NCBI GenBank assembly: GCA_046293395.1
Contig: JBKBOU010000001.1
Coordinates: forward strand, 992,001-1,056,000
Source of the DNA: CAYNRA01 sp046293395
GTDB taxonomy: Bacteria; Bacteroidota; Bacteroidia; Cytophagales; Spirosomataceae
Direction of reading: 5' to 3'
Length of the DNA stretch: 64,000 nucleotides
Made by a program: the position numbers and the translations under genes. This document shows positions 25,385 to 34,416 of this stretch, in pieces. The notes under the pieces were generated by a model, which was given only the letters and a program-made list of their open reading frames with translations, was not told where the DNA came from and searched no databases. Numbering within the stretch: position 1 is the first letter of the stretch; each line of letters opens with the position of its first letter.

Positions 25385-25919
25385 TTAACTTCCTATCAGC
25401 CAAATACATCAAAAAAGCAAGCAAAGTACCTACCCCTCCGCCTACCAAAATATCCAGCGGAAAATGTACACCAACATATACACGGCTGTAGGAAACCAAG
25501 GAAGCCCAAACGAGTAAAAAAGCTATTTTTTGCTTCTCCTTGGGAAAAAGAAGGGCGAAACCAACAGCCAAAGCAAACACATTGGCAGCGTGGGAAGAGG
25601 CAAAGCCAAATTGCCCTCCGCAATTGCCAACGACTTGTATCCAGTCAGCCCATTCGGAACGATGACAAGGCCGAAGTCGCGCAAAATAAGGCTTCATCCA
25701 ACCGGATGTGAGTCGGTCTGCAAGTCCGACAAGGACAACCAAAAAGGCTAGATTTTTTCCAAATCTAGCCTTTTTATAGATAAAATAAAGAATATACACA
25801 TACAAAGGAATCCATGTCAGTTTGTGCGTAACCAACGCCATCATCCCGTCAAAAAAAGGAGAATGGAATTGATTTAAGTACTTAAACGCACGTTCATCCC
25901 AAGCAATTAATTCATTCAT
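25371..25919 (-). CDS. PAP2-family membrane phosphatase
   Basis: 182 residues with about five hydrophobic segments. The three phosphatase motifs are present: KPYFARLRP, FASSHAAN (catalytic His) and SRVYVGVHFPLD (catalytic His and Asp). Such enzymes dephosphorylate undecaprenyl pyrophosphate or phosphatidate at the outer face of the inner membrane. The start codon shares one base with the trpS stop, so the two are translationally coupled. Confidence 0.93.
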   Translation of the reverse strand: MNELIAWDERAFKYLNQFHSPFFDGMMALVTHKLTWIPLYVYILYFIYKKARFGKNLAFLVVLVGLADRLTSGWMKPYFARLRPCHRSEWADWIQVVGNCGGQFGFASSHAANVFALAVGFALLFPKEKQKIAFLLVWASLVSYSRVYVGVHFPLDILVGGGVGTLLAFLMYLADRKLITNH

Positions 25920-26893
25920 TACGCAAAACCAATTTGTTGGCGCACTTTTGCCATGGTTTCTTCTGCTACGCGCCGCGCTTTTGCTTCTCCTTGCTGAAGT
26001 TTTTCTTCCAATGCCGCTTCGTTGGAATAATAAAAATCAAAAACCTCTCTTTCTTGCTTGAAACGCGTCAGGATAAGTTCCAATAACTCTTTTTTTGCGT
26101 GCCCGTATCCGTAATTTCCAGCCACGTATTTCTGACGTAACTCCTGAATTTGTTCTGGTGATGCGAGCAAAGAGAAAAGTCTGAAAACCAAGCAAGTATC
26201 TGGATTTTTAGGCTCTTCTAATGGTGTAGAATCAGTTTGAATACGCTTAATTGCCGTGTAAAGTTGCTTTTCAGGCAAGAAAATATCAATGTAATTATTG
26301 TATGATTTGCTCATTTTCAAGCCATCAATTCCTGGAATTGTCATTACCTGCTCGTCAATCACGGCCTCTGGAAGAACAAACGTTTCTCCATAGATTCGGT
26401 TGAATGCGCTGGCAATATCCTTTGACATTTCTAAGTGTTGTTTTTGATCTTTACCCACCGGTACAAATTGCGCTTGATACAAAATAATATCTGCTGCCTG
26501 CAAAACGGGATACGTAAAAAGACCCGCATTTACATCCGATAATTTATCCGATTTATCTTTGAACGAATGTGCGTTGGCAAGCATCGGATACGGCGTAAGA
26601 CAACTCAAATACCAACAAAGTTCTGTGTGCAAACCTGCAAGCCGCGATTGACGATAGAAAAAATTCTTTTCTGGGTCAAATCCGAAAGCCAACCAAGCAG
26701 CTGCCACTGCTTTTGTATTTTCTTTCATGACCTGAGCTTCCTTGACGGTCGTCATGGCGTGCAAATCGGCAATGAATAAAAAAGATTCGTTCTCTGGTTT
26801 TTGTGAAACTTGTACGGCGGGTAAAATTGCGCCTAAAATATTTCCTAAATGTGGGCGACCACTTGCCTGAATACCGGTTAATATACGAGCCAT
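25919..26893 (-). CDS. trpS: Tryptophan-tRNA ligase
   Basis: 324 residues, a class I synthetase charging tRNA-Trp. The ATP-site motif is GRPHLGNILGA (HIGH type) near residue 13, and the KMSKS loop occurs exactly in GLKMSKSYNN near 196. The tRNA-binding C-terminal helices follow. The upstream sirtuin gene ends 18 bases before its start on the same strand. Confidence 0.97.
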   Translation of the reverse strand: MARILTGIQASGRPHLGNILGAILPAVQVSQKPENESFLFIADLHAMTTVKEAQVMKENTKAVAAAWLAFGFDPEKNFFYRQSRLAGLHTELCWYLSCLTPYPMLANAHSFKDKSDKLSDVNAGLFTYPVLQAADIILYQAQFVPVGKDQKQHLEMSKDIASAFNRIYGETFVLPEAVIDEQVMTIPGIDGLKMSKSYNNYIDIFLPEKQLYTAIKRIQTDSTPLEEPKNPDTCLVFRLFSLLASPEQIQELRQKYVAGNYGYGHAKKELLELILTRFKQEREVFDFYYSNEAALEEKLQQGEAKARRVAEETMAKVRQQIGFA

Positions 26894-26911
26894 ATACAGT
26901 GTAAATACACG

Positions 26912-27610
26912 TTAAGATATCAATTGAATTAATTTTTGGGCGACATCCGGAACGCCTTCTGTCGCTTTTTTTGCATAAAAATATGTTTGCCTGGACGGAA
27001 CTGCCCCCTTGTCCAGATTGGGATCTACCACAAATTTGGGAACATTGCCTGGCACATCGTGAATCAGTCCTGCGGCGGGATACACTTGCAAGGACGTGCC
27101 TACCAACATAAAATAATCGGCAGTTTTGCAAATTTCAGCGGCTTTAGCGTACATCGGGACGTCCTCTCCGAACCACACAATATCGGGGCGTAACTGTCCA
27201 CCATCTTCGGCTGTATCACCGAATGAAATGGCAGCTGCACCGATATCATACCTTAATTTTGCATTGGTTACACTCCGTACAAAACGTAATTCCCCATGCA
27301 AATGCCATACTTGCGTAGAGCCCGCACGTTCGTGTAAGTCATCTACATTTTGTGTAATGATTTGCACATCGAAAAACGCTTCCAACGCCGCAAGTGCCAA
27401 GTGAGCCGCGTTTGGCTGAGCCTCCGCAGCTTGTTGGCGACGTACATTATAAAATTGAAGCACCAGCGCAGGATTTTTCTGCCACCCTTCCGGCGTTGCG
27501 ACATCCTCAATGGCGTGGTTTTCCCAAAGCCCACCGGAGTCACGAAATGTCCGGATTCCGCTTTCTGCACTGATGCCCGCTCCTGTCAAAACGACCAAAC
27601 GCTTCTTCAT
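26912..27610 (-). CDS. cobB: Sirtuin-type NAD-dependent protein deacylase lacking zinc cysteines
   Basis: 232 residues. NAD-binding TGAGISAESGIRTFRD (9-24), QNVD (87-90) and catalytic His105 in HLHGEL are intact. Tyr54 and Arg57 form the YxxR signature of SIRT5-type desuccinylases, so succinyl or malonyl lysines are likely substrates. The region that normally holds the four zinc cysteines (about 110-145) contains none; the only Cys is near residue 182. The zinc module must therefore be replaced by another stabilising structure. The gene abuts topA, whose stop is immediately upstream, and precedes trpS. Confidence 0.92.
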   Translation of the reverse strand: MKKRLVVLTGAGISAESGIRTFRDSGGLWENHAIEDVATPEGWQKNPALVLQFYNVRRQQAAEAQPNAAHLALAALEAFFDVQIITQNVDDLHERAGSTQVWHLHGELRFVRSVTNAKLRYDIGAAAISFGDTAEDGGQLRPDIVWFGEDVPMYAKAAEICKTADYFMLVGTSLQVYPAAGLIHDVPGNVPKFVVDPNLDKGAVPSRQTYFYAKKATEGVPDVAQKLIQLIS

Positions 27611-30094
27611 TTATGCCTCCCCTTCTGCTAGTTTTAGACATTCTTCCAACGTCAAAGAAGTCGGTTCTGTTCCTTTTGGAATCTTAATATTCCGTTTCCC
27701 CATCTGGATATACGGGCCGTAACGTCCATTTAATACACGCACTTTGTCGTTTTCAGGAAACTCCTTCAAGACATTGTTTGCTTCGGCTGATTTCTTGTCT
27801 TGCACGATTTCTATCACGCGCTCCAACGAAACCGTCAAAGGGTCTTCGGTCTTTCCGAGTGGATAATTCTTTTTTCCATGCTTAATATATGGGCCAAATC
27901 TACCTTTCGCAACCACAAGTTCCTCTCCGTCCAAGACACCAACCGAACGCGGTAGCGCACTCGAAGGATCGCTTCTTTTTTCTTCGATTAATGCAATAGC
28001 CGACTCCAACGTTACGGCGAACGGGTCTGCATCTTTCGCCAAATTATAGTATTTTCCGTTGTGCAATACATACGGGCCATACCGTCCTTCATTCACTTGG
28101 AGCGCATGATCTTCGTAAATCCCTAATTCCAAGGGCAACTTCGGTGCTTTGATTAACTCCAAGGCATTTTCATACGTGATAGTCTCAATCAAAGTGCCTT
28201 TCTTGACACTGATAAACGTTGGTTTATCCTCATCTGTGCTTTCGCCAATTTGAATGTAAGGACCGTATTTGCCAATTTTGGCTAAAATCTTCTTGCCGGA
28301 TTCAGGGTCAATACCTAATTCTTTGGCATTCAGCCTTTTCTCTTGTTTGGTATCTGCTGCAATTTGTACTTTTTCGTGAAAGTCCTTGTAGAAATCTTTA
28401 ATCATCGACTGCCAAGGAACGCGTCCCTCTGCAATTTCGTCAAATCCTTGCTCTACTTTGGCGGTAAACTGAAAATTAATCACATCGTCAAAATTTTCGA
28501 CGAGGTAATCATTCACAATAATCCCAACATTGGTTGGGAATAATTTTGCTTTTTCTGTGCCATACGTTTCTTTGCCGATGGACTGCTCGATGACATCTTG
28601 TTTCAATTTGTATTCAACAAACTCCCGCTCTTTGCCTGGGCGGTCTTCTTTCAATACATAATTTCGTTTGATGATGGTCGAGATAGTCGGGGCAAACGTA
28701 GAAGGGCGACCAATGCCTAATTCTTCGAGTTTTTTCACCAAACTTGCTTCGGTATATCGAGCAGCTGGTTTAGCAAAACGTTGGGTAGCTTTCATTTCTT
28801 GGAGACCCAATGCTTGTCCGATAGACAACGGCGGCAACATTCCTTTGCTTTCCTCGTCTTCGTCGTCTGTGGATTCCAAATACACTTTCAAAAAACCTTC
28901 GAATTTGATGACCTCGCCTGTGGCAACCAATAATTCGGGTGTGGTGCTGATACCGACTGTTGCGACGGTTCGTTCAATCACTGCGTCTGCCATTTGTGAG
29001 GCGATGGAACGTTTCCAAATCAATTCATACAAACGTTTCTCATTTCGGTCATATCCTGCCGACATCTGGCTGAAGTCCGTTGGGCGTATGGCTTCGTGTG
29101 CTTCTTGCGCCGACTCATTCTTGGTTTTGTACTTTCTTACCTTTATATATTCTTCGCCGTACGCACTTTGAATTTGCACTTTCGCTTTCTCAATAGCTTC
29201 ATCCGACAAATTGGTAGAGTCTGTACGCATATAGGTAATGTGACCTGCTTCGTAGAGTTTTTGGGCGACGGTCATGGTTTGCGAAACAGAAAAACCCAAT
29301 TTTCGGGATGCCTCTTGTTGGAGTGTCGAGGTGGTAAATGGCGCGGCTGGTGATTTTTTTCCGGGCTTTACCTCCAAATTTTTGATTTGGTAGATTGCCC
29401 CGACGCATCTTTCCAGAAACGCTTTGGCTTCTCCTTCCAATTCCATGTTTTTGGGCAGTTCTGCTTGCAGAATTTTGGCTCCATTCACCAAAAACAGCGC
29501 GACGATTTTGTAGGAAGATTTGGCATCGAAGGCTTCTACTTCCCTTTCGCGCTCGACAATCAGGCGCACAGCAACAGATTGCACACGTCCGGCGGAGAGA
29601 TTTTTTCGTTCACCAGCACCGAGGCGCACTTTGTCCCAGAGGACCGGAGAAAGCTCAAAACCCACCAATCTATCCAAAATACGTCGAGCTTGTTGGGCAT
29701 TTACGAGGTCAATATCAATGGTACGCGGGGATTGAATCGCCTTCGTGATGGCATTTTTAGTGATTTCACGAAAGACAATGCGTTTGGTTTCATCGGGTAA
29801 GCCGAGTGCCTCTTTGAGGTGCCAAGAAATGGCTTCCCCTTCGCGGTCGTCGTCCGTTGCCAACCAAACTTCCGTGTCTTTGGCTAATTTTTTCAAATCA
29901 CTGACGACCTTTTTTTTGTCGGCAGATACTTCGTAAGACGGCAAAAAATCATTCGCTACATCTACTCCAATTTGCTTTTCGGGCAGGTCACGGATATGTC
30001 CAAAGCTGGACTTCACGATGAAGTCTTTGCCGAGGTATCCTTCGATCGTTTTTGCCTTTGCTGGAGATTCTACTATTACTAAATTCTTCGCCAT
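27611..30094 (-). CDS. topA: DNA topoisomerase I
   Basis: 827 residues, a type IA topoisomerase that relaxes negative supercoils. The Toprim domain is at the N terminus (NLVIVESPAKAKTIEGYLG, TDDDREGEAISWHL), and the active-site Tyr is in ITYMRTDSTNLS near residue 290. The C-terminal third has repeated units with RYGPYVLHNGKYY and RFGPYIKHGKKNYPLG in place of zinc fingers, as is usual in Bacteroidota. It is first of a minus-strand run topA-sirtuin-trpS-PAP2 with gaps of 0 to 25 bases or overlaps. Confidence 0.97.
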   Translation of the reverse strand: MAKNLVIVESPAKAKTIEGYLGKDFIVKSSFGHIRDLPEKQIGVDVANDFLPSYEVSADKKKVVSDLKKLAKDTEVWLATDDDREGEAISWHLKEALGLPDETKRIVFREITKNAITKAIQSPRTIDIDLVNAQQARRILDRLVGFELSPVLWDKVRLGAGERKNLSAGRVQSVAVRLIVEREREVEAFDAKSSYKIVALFLVNGAKILQAELPKNMELEGEAKAFLERCVGAIYQIKNLEVKPGKKSPAAPFTTSTLQQEASRKLGFSVSQTMTVAQKLYEAGHITYMRTDSTNLSDEAIEKAKVQIQSAYGEEYIKVRKYKTKNESAQEAHEAIRPTDFSQMSAGYDRNEKRLYELIWKRSIASQMADAVIERTVATVGISTTPELLVATGEVIKFEGFLKVYLESTDDEDEESKGMLPPLSIGQALGLQEMKATQRFAKPAARYTEASLVKKLEELGIGRPSTFAPTISTIIKRNYVLKEDRPGKEREFVEYKLKQDVIEQSIGKETYGTEKAKLFPTNVGIIVNDYLVENFDDVINFQFTAKVEQGFDEIAEGRVPWQSMIKDFYKDFHEKVQIAADTKQEKRLNAKELGIDPESGKKILAKIGKYGPYIQIGESTDEDKPTFISVKKGTLIETITYENALELIKAPKLPLELGIYEDHALQVNEGRYGPYVLHNGKYYNLAKDADPFAVTLESAIALIEEKRSDPSSALPRSVGVLDGEELVVAKGRFGPYIKHGKKNYPLGKTEDPLTVSLERVIEIVQDKKSAEANNVLKEFPENDKVRVLNGRYGPYIQMGKRNIKIPKGTEPTSLTLEECLKLAEGEA

Positions 30095-30540
30095 GTGTTT
30101 TTTCTAGCTATTCTAAATTCATTATAATGGTTCAAATTACACCAATTATAAGCAAAACATCAAAATAATTGTTTTTCAATGCGATAAAAAGGAAAAGAGA
30201 GTCTATGAATCAAATCCGATGTAACGAGCCGAATATCTTGGAATATTTCAATTTATATACCCCTATTTGACACATTCGTACAAAAAACCATTCAATTTTT
30301 AGTAACATTTGACAAATTCAAAAAAAAATCAATTCACAACCTCATTCAAACAAGTAAAATAACACTTATAAATAACTGATAATTAGTCATTTATATAATT
30401 AAAGTAAAAAGGAAACTCTACTAATTTTGCAAAAATTAGAAAAATCCTATTTTATTTGTGTAATACTTTTGTAATTTTGGAATGACCAATTGGTCAACGT
30501 TCCGAACTATCTCATCAAAACGATTAATTAACACATACAA
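30095..30540. promoter_or_regulatory. Divergent promoter region of topA and aconitase
   Basis: 446 very AT-rich bases without a gene. For aconitase, TACTTTTG (30464-30471) and TAATTTTG (30472-30479) match TAnnTTTG, without a clear TTG partner; a further TAATTTTG is at 30422-30429. A 14-base perfect palindrome follows at 30483-30496. No clear topA promoter was found. Confidence 0.4.
30483..30496. promoter_or_regulatory. Palindromic operator candidate upstream of aconitase
   Basis: TGACCAATTGGTCA, a perfect 14-base palindrome, lies 3-11 bases after two -7 elements and 44 bases before the aconitase ATG. This is where a dimeric repressor would block transcription initiation. The regulator is unknown. 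Confidence 0.45.
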
Positions 30541-32814
30541 ATGAAGGTTTTTGATTTAGACATGATTAAAGACGTGTACAGCAAAATGCCCGAGCGAGTG
30601 GACGCTGCACGCACCTTATTGGGAAGACCCCTAACGCTTTCCGAGAAAATTTTATATGCACACCTTTGGGATAGTAGCCTTCCAACTGCTCCATTTGAAA
30701 GAGGCAAAGACTATGTCGATTTCGCGCCAGACCGCGTAGCCATGCAAGATGCTACTGCACAAATGGCGTTGTTGCAGTTTATGCAGGCAGGACGTGACAA
30801 AGTAGCTGTTCCTTCGACTGTCCACTGTGACCACTTGATTCAAGCGAAAATCGGGGCAGTAGAAGACTTGAAAACGGCAAACGAAGGCAACAAAGAAGTA
30901 TATGACTTTTTATCGTCTGTTTCAAATAAATATGGCTTGGGTTTCTGGAAACCAGGCGCAGGGATTATCCACCAAGTAGTCATTGAAAACTACGCTTTCC
31001 CAGGTGGTATGATGATTGGTACAGACTCACACACGCCAAACGCGGGTGGTTTGGGTATGGTGGCTATCGGTGTCGGTGGTGCAGATGCTTGCGACGTCAT
31101 GGCGGGCTTGCCATGGGAGCTGAAAATGCCTAAATTAATCGGTATCAAACTAACAGGTACGTTGAAAGGTTGGGCTTCTGCAAAAGACGTTATCCTTGAG
31201 GTTGCTGGTCGCCTAACTGTAAAAGGGGGAACGGGTGCTATCGTAGAATATTTCGGCTCAGGTGCAGACCGCCTTTCTGCTACAGGAAAAGGAACTATCT
31301 GTAACATGGGTGCGGAAATCGGTGCAACAACGTCTCTTTTCGGTTTCGACAAGAAAATGGACAATTACTTGCGTGCAACAGGCCGTGCGCGTGTGGCTAT
31401 CTTAGCAAGTAAAATCAAAGAATATCTACGCCCAGACAAAGAGTGTATCGAAAACCCAGAAGCGTATTACGACCAAGTAATCGAAATCAATTTGTCGAAA
31501 CTAGAGCCAAGAATCAACGGCCCATTCACGCCAGATTTGGCTTGGCCTCTTTCTAAATTCGCTGCAGCTGTGAAGAAAAACAAATGGCCAGAGAAATTGG
31601 AAGTAGGTTTGATTGGTTCATGTACCAACTCTTCGTACGAGGACATGACGCGTGCCGCCTCTGTTGCAGCACAGGCAGCAAGCAAAAACGTGAAAGCAAA
31701 AGCAGAATTTACCATCACACCGGGCTCTGAGCAAGTACGTTTCACGGCAGAACGTGACGGCATTTTGGCAACTTTTGGTAAAATCGGTGGTGTCGTTTTA
31801 GCCAATGCGTGTGGGCCTTGTATCGGCCAGTGGGCACGTCATGGTGCAGAAAAACAAGAAAGAAACTCCATCATCACGTCGTTCAACAGAAACTTTGCAA
31901 AACGTGCCGACGGAAACCCAAATACACACGCATTCGTAGCATCGCCTGAGATTGTAACAGCCTTTGCGATTGCAGGTAGCCTGACTTTCAACCCAGCGAA
32001 AGACACCTTGACCAACGAGAACGGCGAACAAGTAAAACTAGATCCACCACTTGGCGTAGAATTGCCACCAATGGGCTTTGCCGTTGAAGACGCCGGTTAT
32101 CAAAAGCCAGCACGTAGCGGAAAGAGCATCAAAGTAGCTGTAAGTCCAAAATCTGACCGCTTGCAATTGCTTGACTCGTTCAAGGCGTGGGAAGGTTCTG
32201 ACTTGACGGGCTTGAAATTGCTCATCAAAGCAAAAGGAAAATGTACAACTGACCATATCTCTATGGCAGGTCCTTGGTTGAAATACAGAGGCCACCTAGA
32301 CAATATCTCCAATAACTTGTTGATTGGCGCGGTAAATGCCTACACAGACAAAACTAACTCTGTGAAAAACCAATTGACAGGCGTATATGGTGAAGTTCCA
32401 GCTACCCAGCGTGCCTACAAAGCGGCGGGCATCGGTTCGATTGTTGTCGGCGACGAGAACTACGGAGAAGGTTCATCGCGTGAGCATGCAGCCATGGAGC
32501 CACGTCACTTGGGTGTTCGGGCGATTTTGGTGAAATCCTTCGCGCGTATCCACGAAACAAACTTGAAAAAGCAAGGAATGCTTGCCTTGACGTTTGCAAA
32601 TCCAGAAGATTACACGAAAATCCAGGAGGATGACTCATTGGATATTGTTGGTTTGACGACCTTCGCACCAGGAAAACCATTGACTGTTGTGGCTAACCAC
32701 GCCGATGGTTCGAAAGATGAAATCGTTGTGAATCATACGTACAACGCGGCACAAATCGAGTGGTTTAAGGCAGGTTCTGCATTGAATCTTATCGCGGCAG
32801 CGCAAAAAGCGTAA
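30541..32814 (+). CDS. acn: Aconitate hydratase
   Basis: 757 residues, the TCA-cycle enzyme interconverting citrate and isocitrate with a [4Fe-4S] cluster. Cluster Cys361 is in GSCTNSSYEDM, with Cys424 and Cys427 in ANACGPCIGQW. Substrate-site segments include GTDSHTPNAGGLGM and the swivel-domain GSSREHAAMEPRHLG. Length and order of motifs match the mitochondrial-type aconitase common in Bacteroidota. It stands alone between its own upstream region and a strong terminator. Confidence 0.97.
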   Translation: MKVFDLDMIKDVYSKMPERVDAARTLLGRPLTLSEKILYAHLWDSSLPTAPFERGKDYVDFAPDRVAMQDATAQMALLQFMQAGRDKVAVPSTVHCDHLIQAKIGAVEDLKTANEGNKEVYDFLSSVSNKYGLGFWKPGAGIIHQVVIENYAFPGGMMIGTDSHTPNAGGLGMVAIGVGGADACDVMAGLPWELKMPKLIGIKLTGTLKGWASAKDVILEVAGRLTVKGGTGAIVEYFGSGADRLSATGKGTICNMGAEIGATTSLFGFDKKMDNYLRATGRARVAILASKIKEYLRPDKECIENPEAYYDQVIEINLSKLEPRINGPFTPDLAWPLSKFAAAVKKNKWPEKLEVGLIGSCTNSSYEDMTRAASVAAQAASKNVKAKAEFTITPGSEQVRFTAERDGILATFGKIGGVVLANACGPCIGQWARHGAEKQERNSIITSFNRNFAKRADGNPNTHAFVASPEIVTAFAIAGSLTFNPAKDTLTNENGEQVKLDPPLGVELPPMGFAVEDAGYQKPARSGKSIKVAVSPKSDRLQLLDSFKAWEGSDLTGLKLLIKAKGKCTTDHISMAGPWLKYRGHLDNISNNLLIGAVNAYTDKTNSVKNQLTGVYGEVPATQRAYKAAGIGSIVVGDENYGEGSSREHAAMEPRHLGVRAILVKSFARIHETNLKKQGMLALTFANPEDYTKIQEDDSLDIVGLTTFAPGKPLTVVANHADGSKDEIVVNHTYNAAQIEWFKAGSALNLIAAAQKA

Positions 32815-32831
32815 GCTTCGTTTCTACATAC

Positions 32832-32870
32832 AAAACGCCTCTGACTTCCTTGTAAGTCAGAGGCGTTTTT
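32832..32870 (+). terminator. Terminator of aconitase
   Basis: AAAACGCCTCTGACTT (32832-32847) pairs perfectly with 32854-32869 around six bases, followed by T. It begins 17 bases after the stop. Confidence 0.9.
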
Positions 32871-32909
32871 GTGTATAATTAGTTGATGAAGAACCGATTA
32901 TAAAATTTT

Positions 32910-33003
32910 GGGCGTGCCCCTATCGGGTCGGGCTTTCCGTTGCAATCTTTTTGTTCGTACCTCACAAAAAGGATTTCCACTGCAATCCCTCACGCGTGGG
33001 GGA
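32910..33003 (+). repeat. Structured intergenic element, probably a dispersed bacteroidotal repeat
   Basis: It starts with GGGCGTGCCCC and ends with CCCTCACGCGTGGGGG. Inside are two direct repeats of TTTCCnnTGCAATC (32934-32947 and 32974-32987) and a hairpin in which AATCTTTTTGT pairs with ACAAAAAGGATT around TCGTACCTC. I recall closely similar intergenic sequences in many Bacteroidota genomes; I cannot check this here. It sits exactly at the edge of the HpaII-like insert, 10 bases from the last codon. Confidence 0.6.
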
Positions 33004-33013
33004 TAAACACTCA

Positions 33014-34093
33014 CTAATCTAAAAATCTGATTTGTATATTGAGCTTAAAATACTGTTTTGTACCTATTTGATAAACTGAGCCAAAATCGTGTCTTGAACT
33101 ACTCGGCGTCTCTAACTTTGTGTTATTTAATAAATAGTCTTCAAACTCATTTCTGTTGTAAATATGGTAACATAGAACATCCCCGTCTTCTTTTACAATC
33201 AAATAACCACCTGTTGTATCGAACTTCCCCGTCCATACTTTGGAAGGTACCATACCCAAGGCGACGTCTGTCAACAAGCGTTTCATCTTGTAAGAATAAA
33301 AAGGATGATTTGTTTCCAAATTGAAACCCAACGGATTTATTTTAGAAATCTCTTCCACTAATTCCGCCGTTTTTGAGAAATTAGATTTGAAAAACAAATA
33401 GACTATCTCTGCTAATATTTGGGGTAAAGCACTGTCAATAAGCATCAGATTATTACCAAAAACTACTTTTTCAGTCTTTATGAACTTTAAAGTACCGTTG
33501 TAGTCAATGATTTTCGCTACTCTATCTTTGATCTTACTTCCAGTACTAATACTATTAATTTCCTGGATTTGCTCTTCTGATAAAACGACGTTTTCAATTT
33601 CATAAATAAAATTGGTTGTTTTCCCTGCATTTAGTAGTGTGGATGGATTACCAACCTGGGATTTTATACTAAATCCTAATTCAGGAGTCGCACCTGTCCG
33701 CTGATCGTGTACTACAATTCGTATATCACTTTTTATAGAAGACTTTGTTTTAATCGAGGTAGAATTAAAAGAGCTCATAAAAGTTTCAATTTCTGGAATT
33801 GAAAAAGTCCTATCAGTCTTTCCTTTCAACTTGGAGAGCAAAGAAGCTGCCTTTTCTTGAAAAGTAGAAATTGGAATCTTGACTTCTTCACCAGAACTTC
33901 TCACAATAACCAAATCACTTTCATAACTATACTCATGCGTACCATTTGACTCTTTGCGTAATATTTTAATAACTGGCAGTAAAATACTCTCAATTTTATT
34001 CAAATCACCATCACCAACAGAAAGTTGTTTATCAGACAAAATTTTCAACAGTGCATATATTTCACTCCACTCGCCTTTATTTGCTTTTAGCAT
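33014..34093 (-). CDS. HpaII-family restriction endonuclease
   Basis: 359 residues. The N terminus NKGEWSEIYALLKILSD and the central catalytic part SDIRIVVHDQRTGATPELG followed by FSIKSQVG (140-148) and STLLNAGKTTNFIYEI match HpaII-type enzymes. D123, E138 and K144 are candidates for the PD-(D/E)xK site. Such enzymes cut CCGG unless the inner C is methylated; the exact site here is inferred. It overlaps the small gene upstream by 7 bases and follows a cytosine methylase on the same strand. AT-rich compared with flanking housekeeping genes. Confidence 0.88.
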   Translation of the reverse strand: MLKANKGEWSEIYALLKILSDKQLSVGDGDLNKIESILLPVIKILRKESNGTHEYSYESDLVIVRSSGEEVKIPISTFQEKAASLLSKLKGKTDRTFSIPEIETFMSSFNSTSIKTKSSIKSDIRIVVHDQRTGATPELGFSIKSQVGNPSTLLNAGKTTNFIYEIENVVLSEEQIQEINSISTGSKIKDRVAKIIDYNGTLKFIKTEKVVFGNNLMLIDSALPQILAEIVYLFFKSNFSKTAELVEEISKINPLGFNLETNHPFYSYKMKRLLTDVALGMVPSKVWTGKFDTTGGYLIVKEDGDVLCYHIYNRNEFEDYLLNNTKLETPSSSRHDFGSVYQIGTKQYFKLNIQIRFLD

Positions 34094-34413
34094 AGTTCAA
34101 TTTCTTTAGCGATTCTCCAATTTTCATTATCCCATACTCTCCCGTTATAGGAAACTTTGGCAAAAAAATTCATTGAAATATCTAAAACGATGCCACCTGT
34201 CCAATTTGAGGCACCAAGTCGATACTGTTTAATAAACTTCTGGGTTAAGTCAACAGCTTCTTTTAAGGAACTGACTTCAAAATAGACCAGACCATCTGGT
34301 TTGTACAGCTCATCAATTCTTTCGTTTCTAGAGAATGAATCCCATCTTGAAAAATCAATAGTTGAACCAAGTCCAACATATAATTTATCAGTTTTCAATT
34401 CCATCGTTTTCAT
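34087..34413 (-). CDS. Unknown 108-aa protein between HpaII-like nuclease and methylase
   Basis: I do not recognise it. It is compact, alpha/beta, with no helix-turn-helix and no Vsr-like nuclease motif. Visible features are KLYVGLGSTIDFSRWDSF at the N terminus, a central helix EAVDLTQKFIKQYRLG and NWTGGIVLDISMNFFAKVSYN. It ends inside the nuclease gene start (7-base overlap) and begins 3 bases after the methylase stop, so all three are coupled. Its place suggests a control, assembly or nuclease-restraining role, which is inference. Confidence 0.75.
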   Translation of the reverse strand: MKTMELKTDKLYVGLGSTIDFSRWDSFSRNERIDELYKPDGLVYFEVSSLKEAVDLTQKFIKQYRLGASNWTGGIVLDISMNFFAKVSYNGRVWDNENWRIAKEIELC

Positions 34414-34416
34414 GTA

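Noticed and set aside
30095..30463. Riboswitch or small RNA between topA and aconitase
   Set aside because: Only AT-rich sequence without a recognisable fold or terminator.
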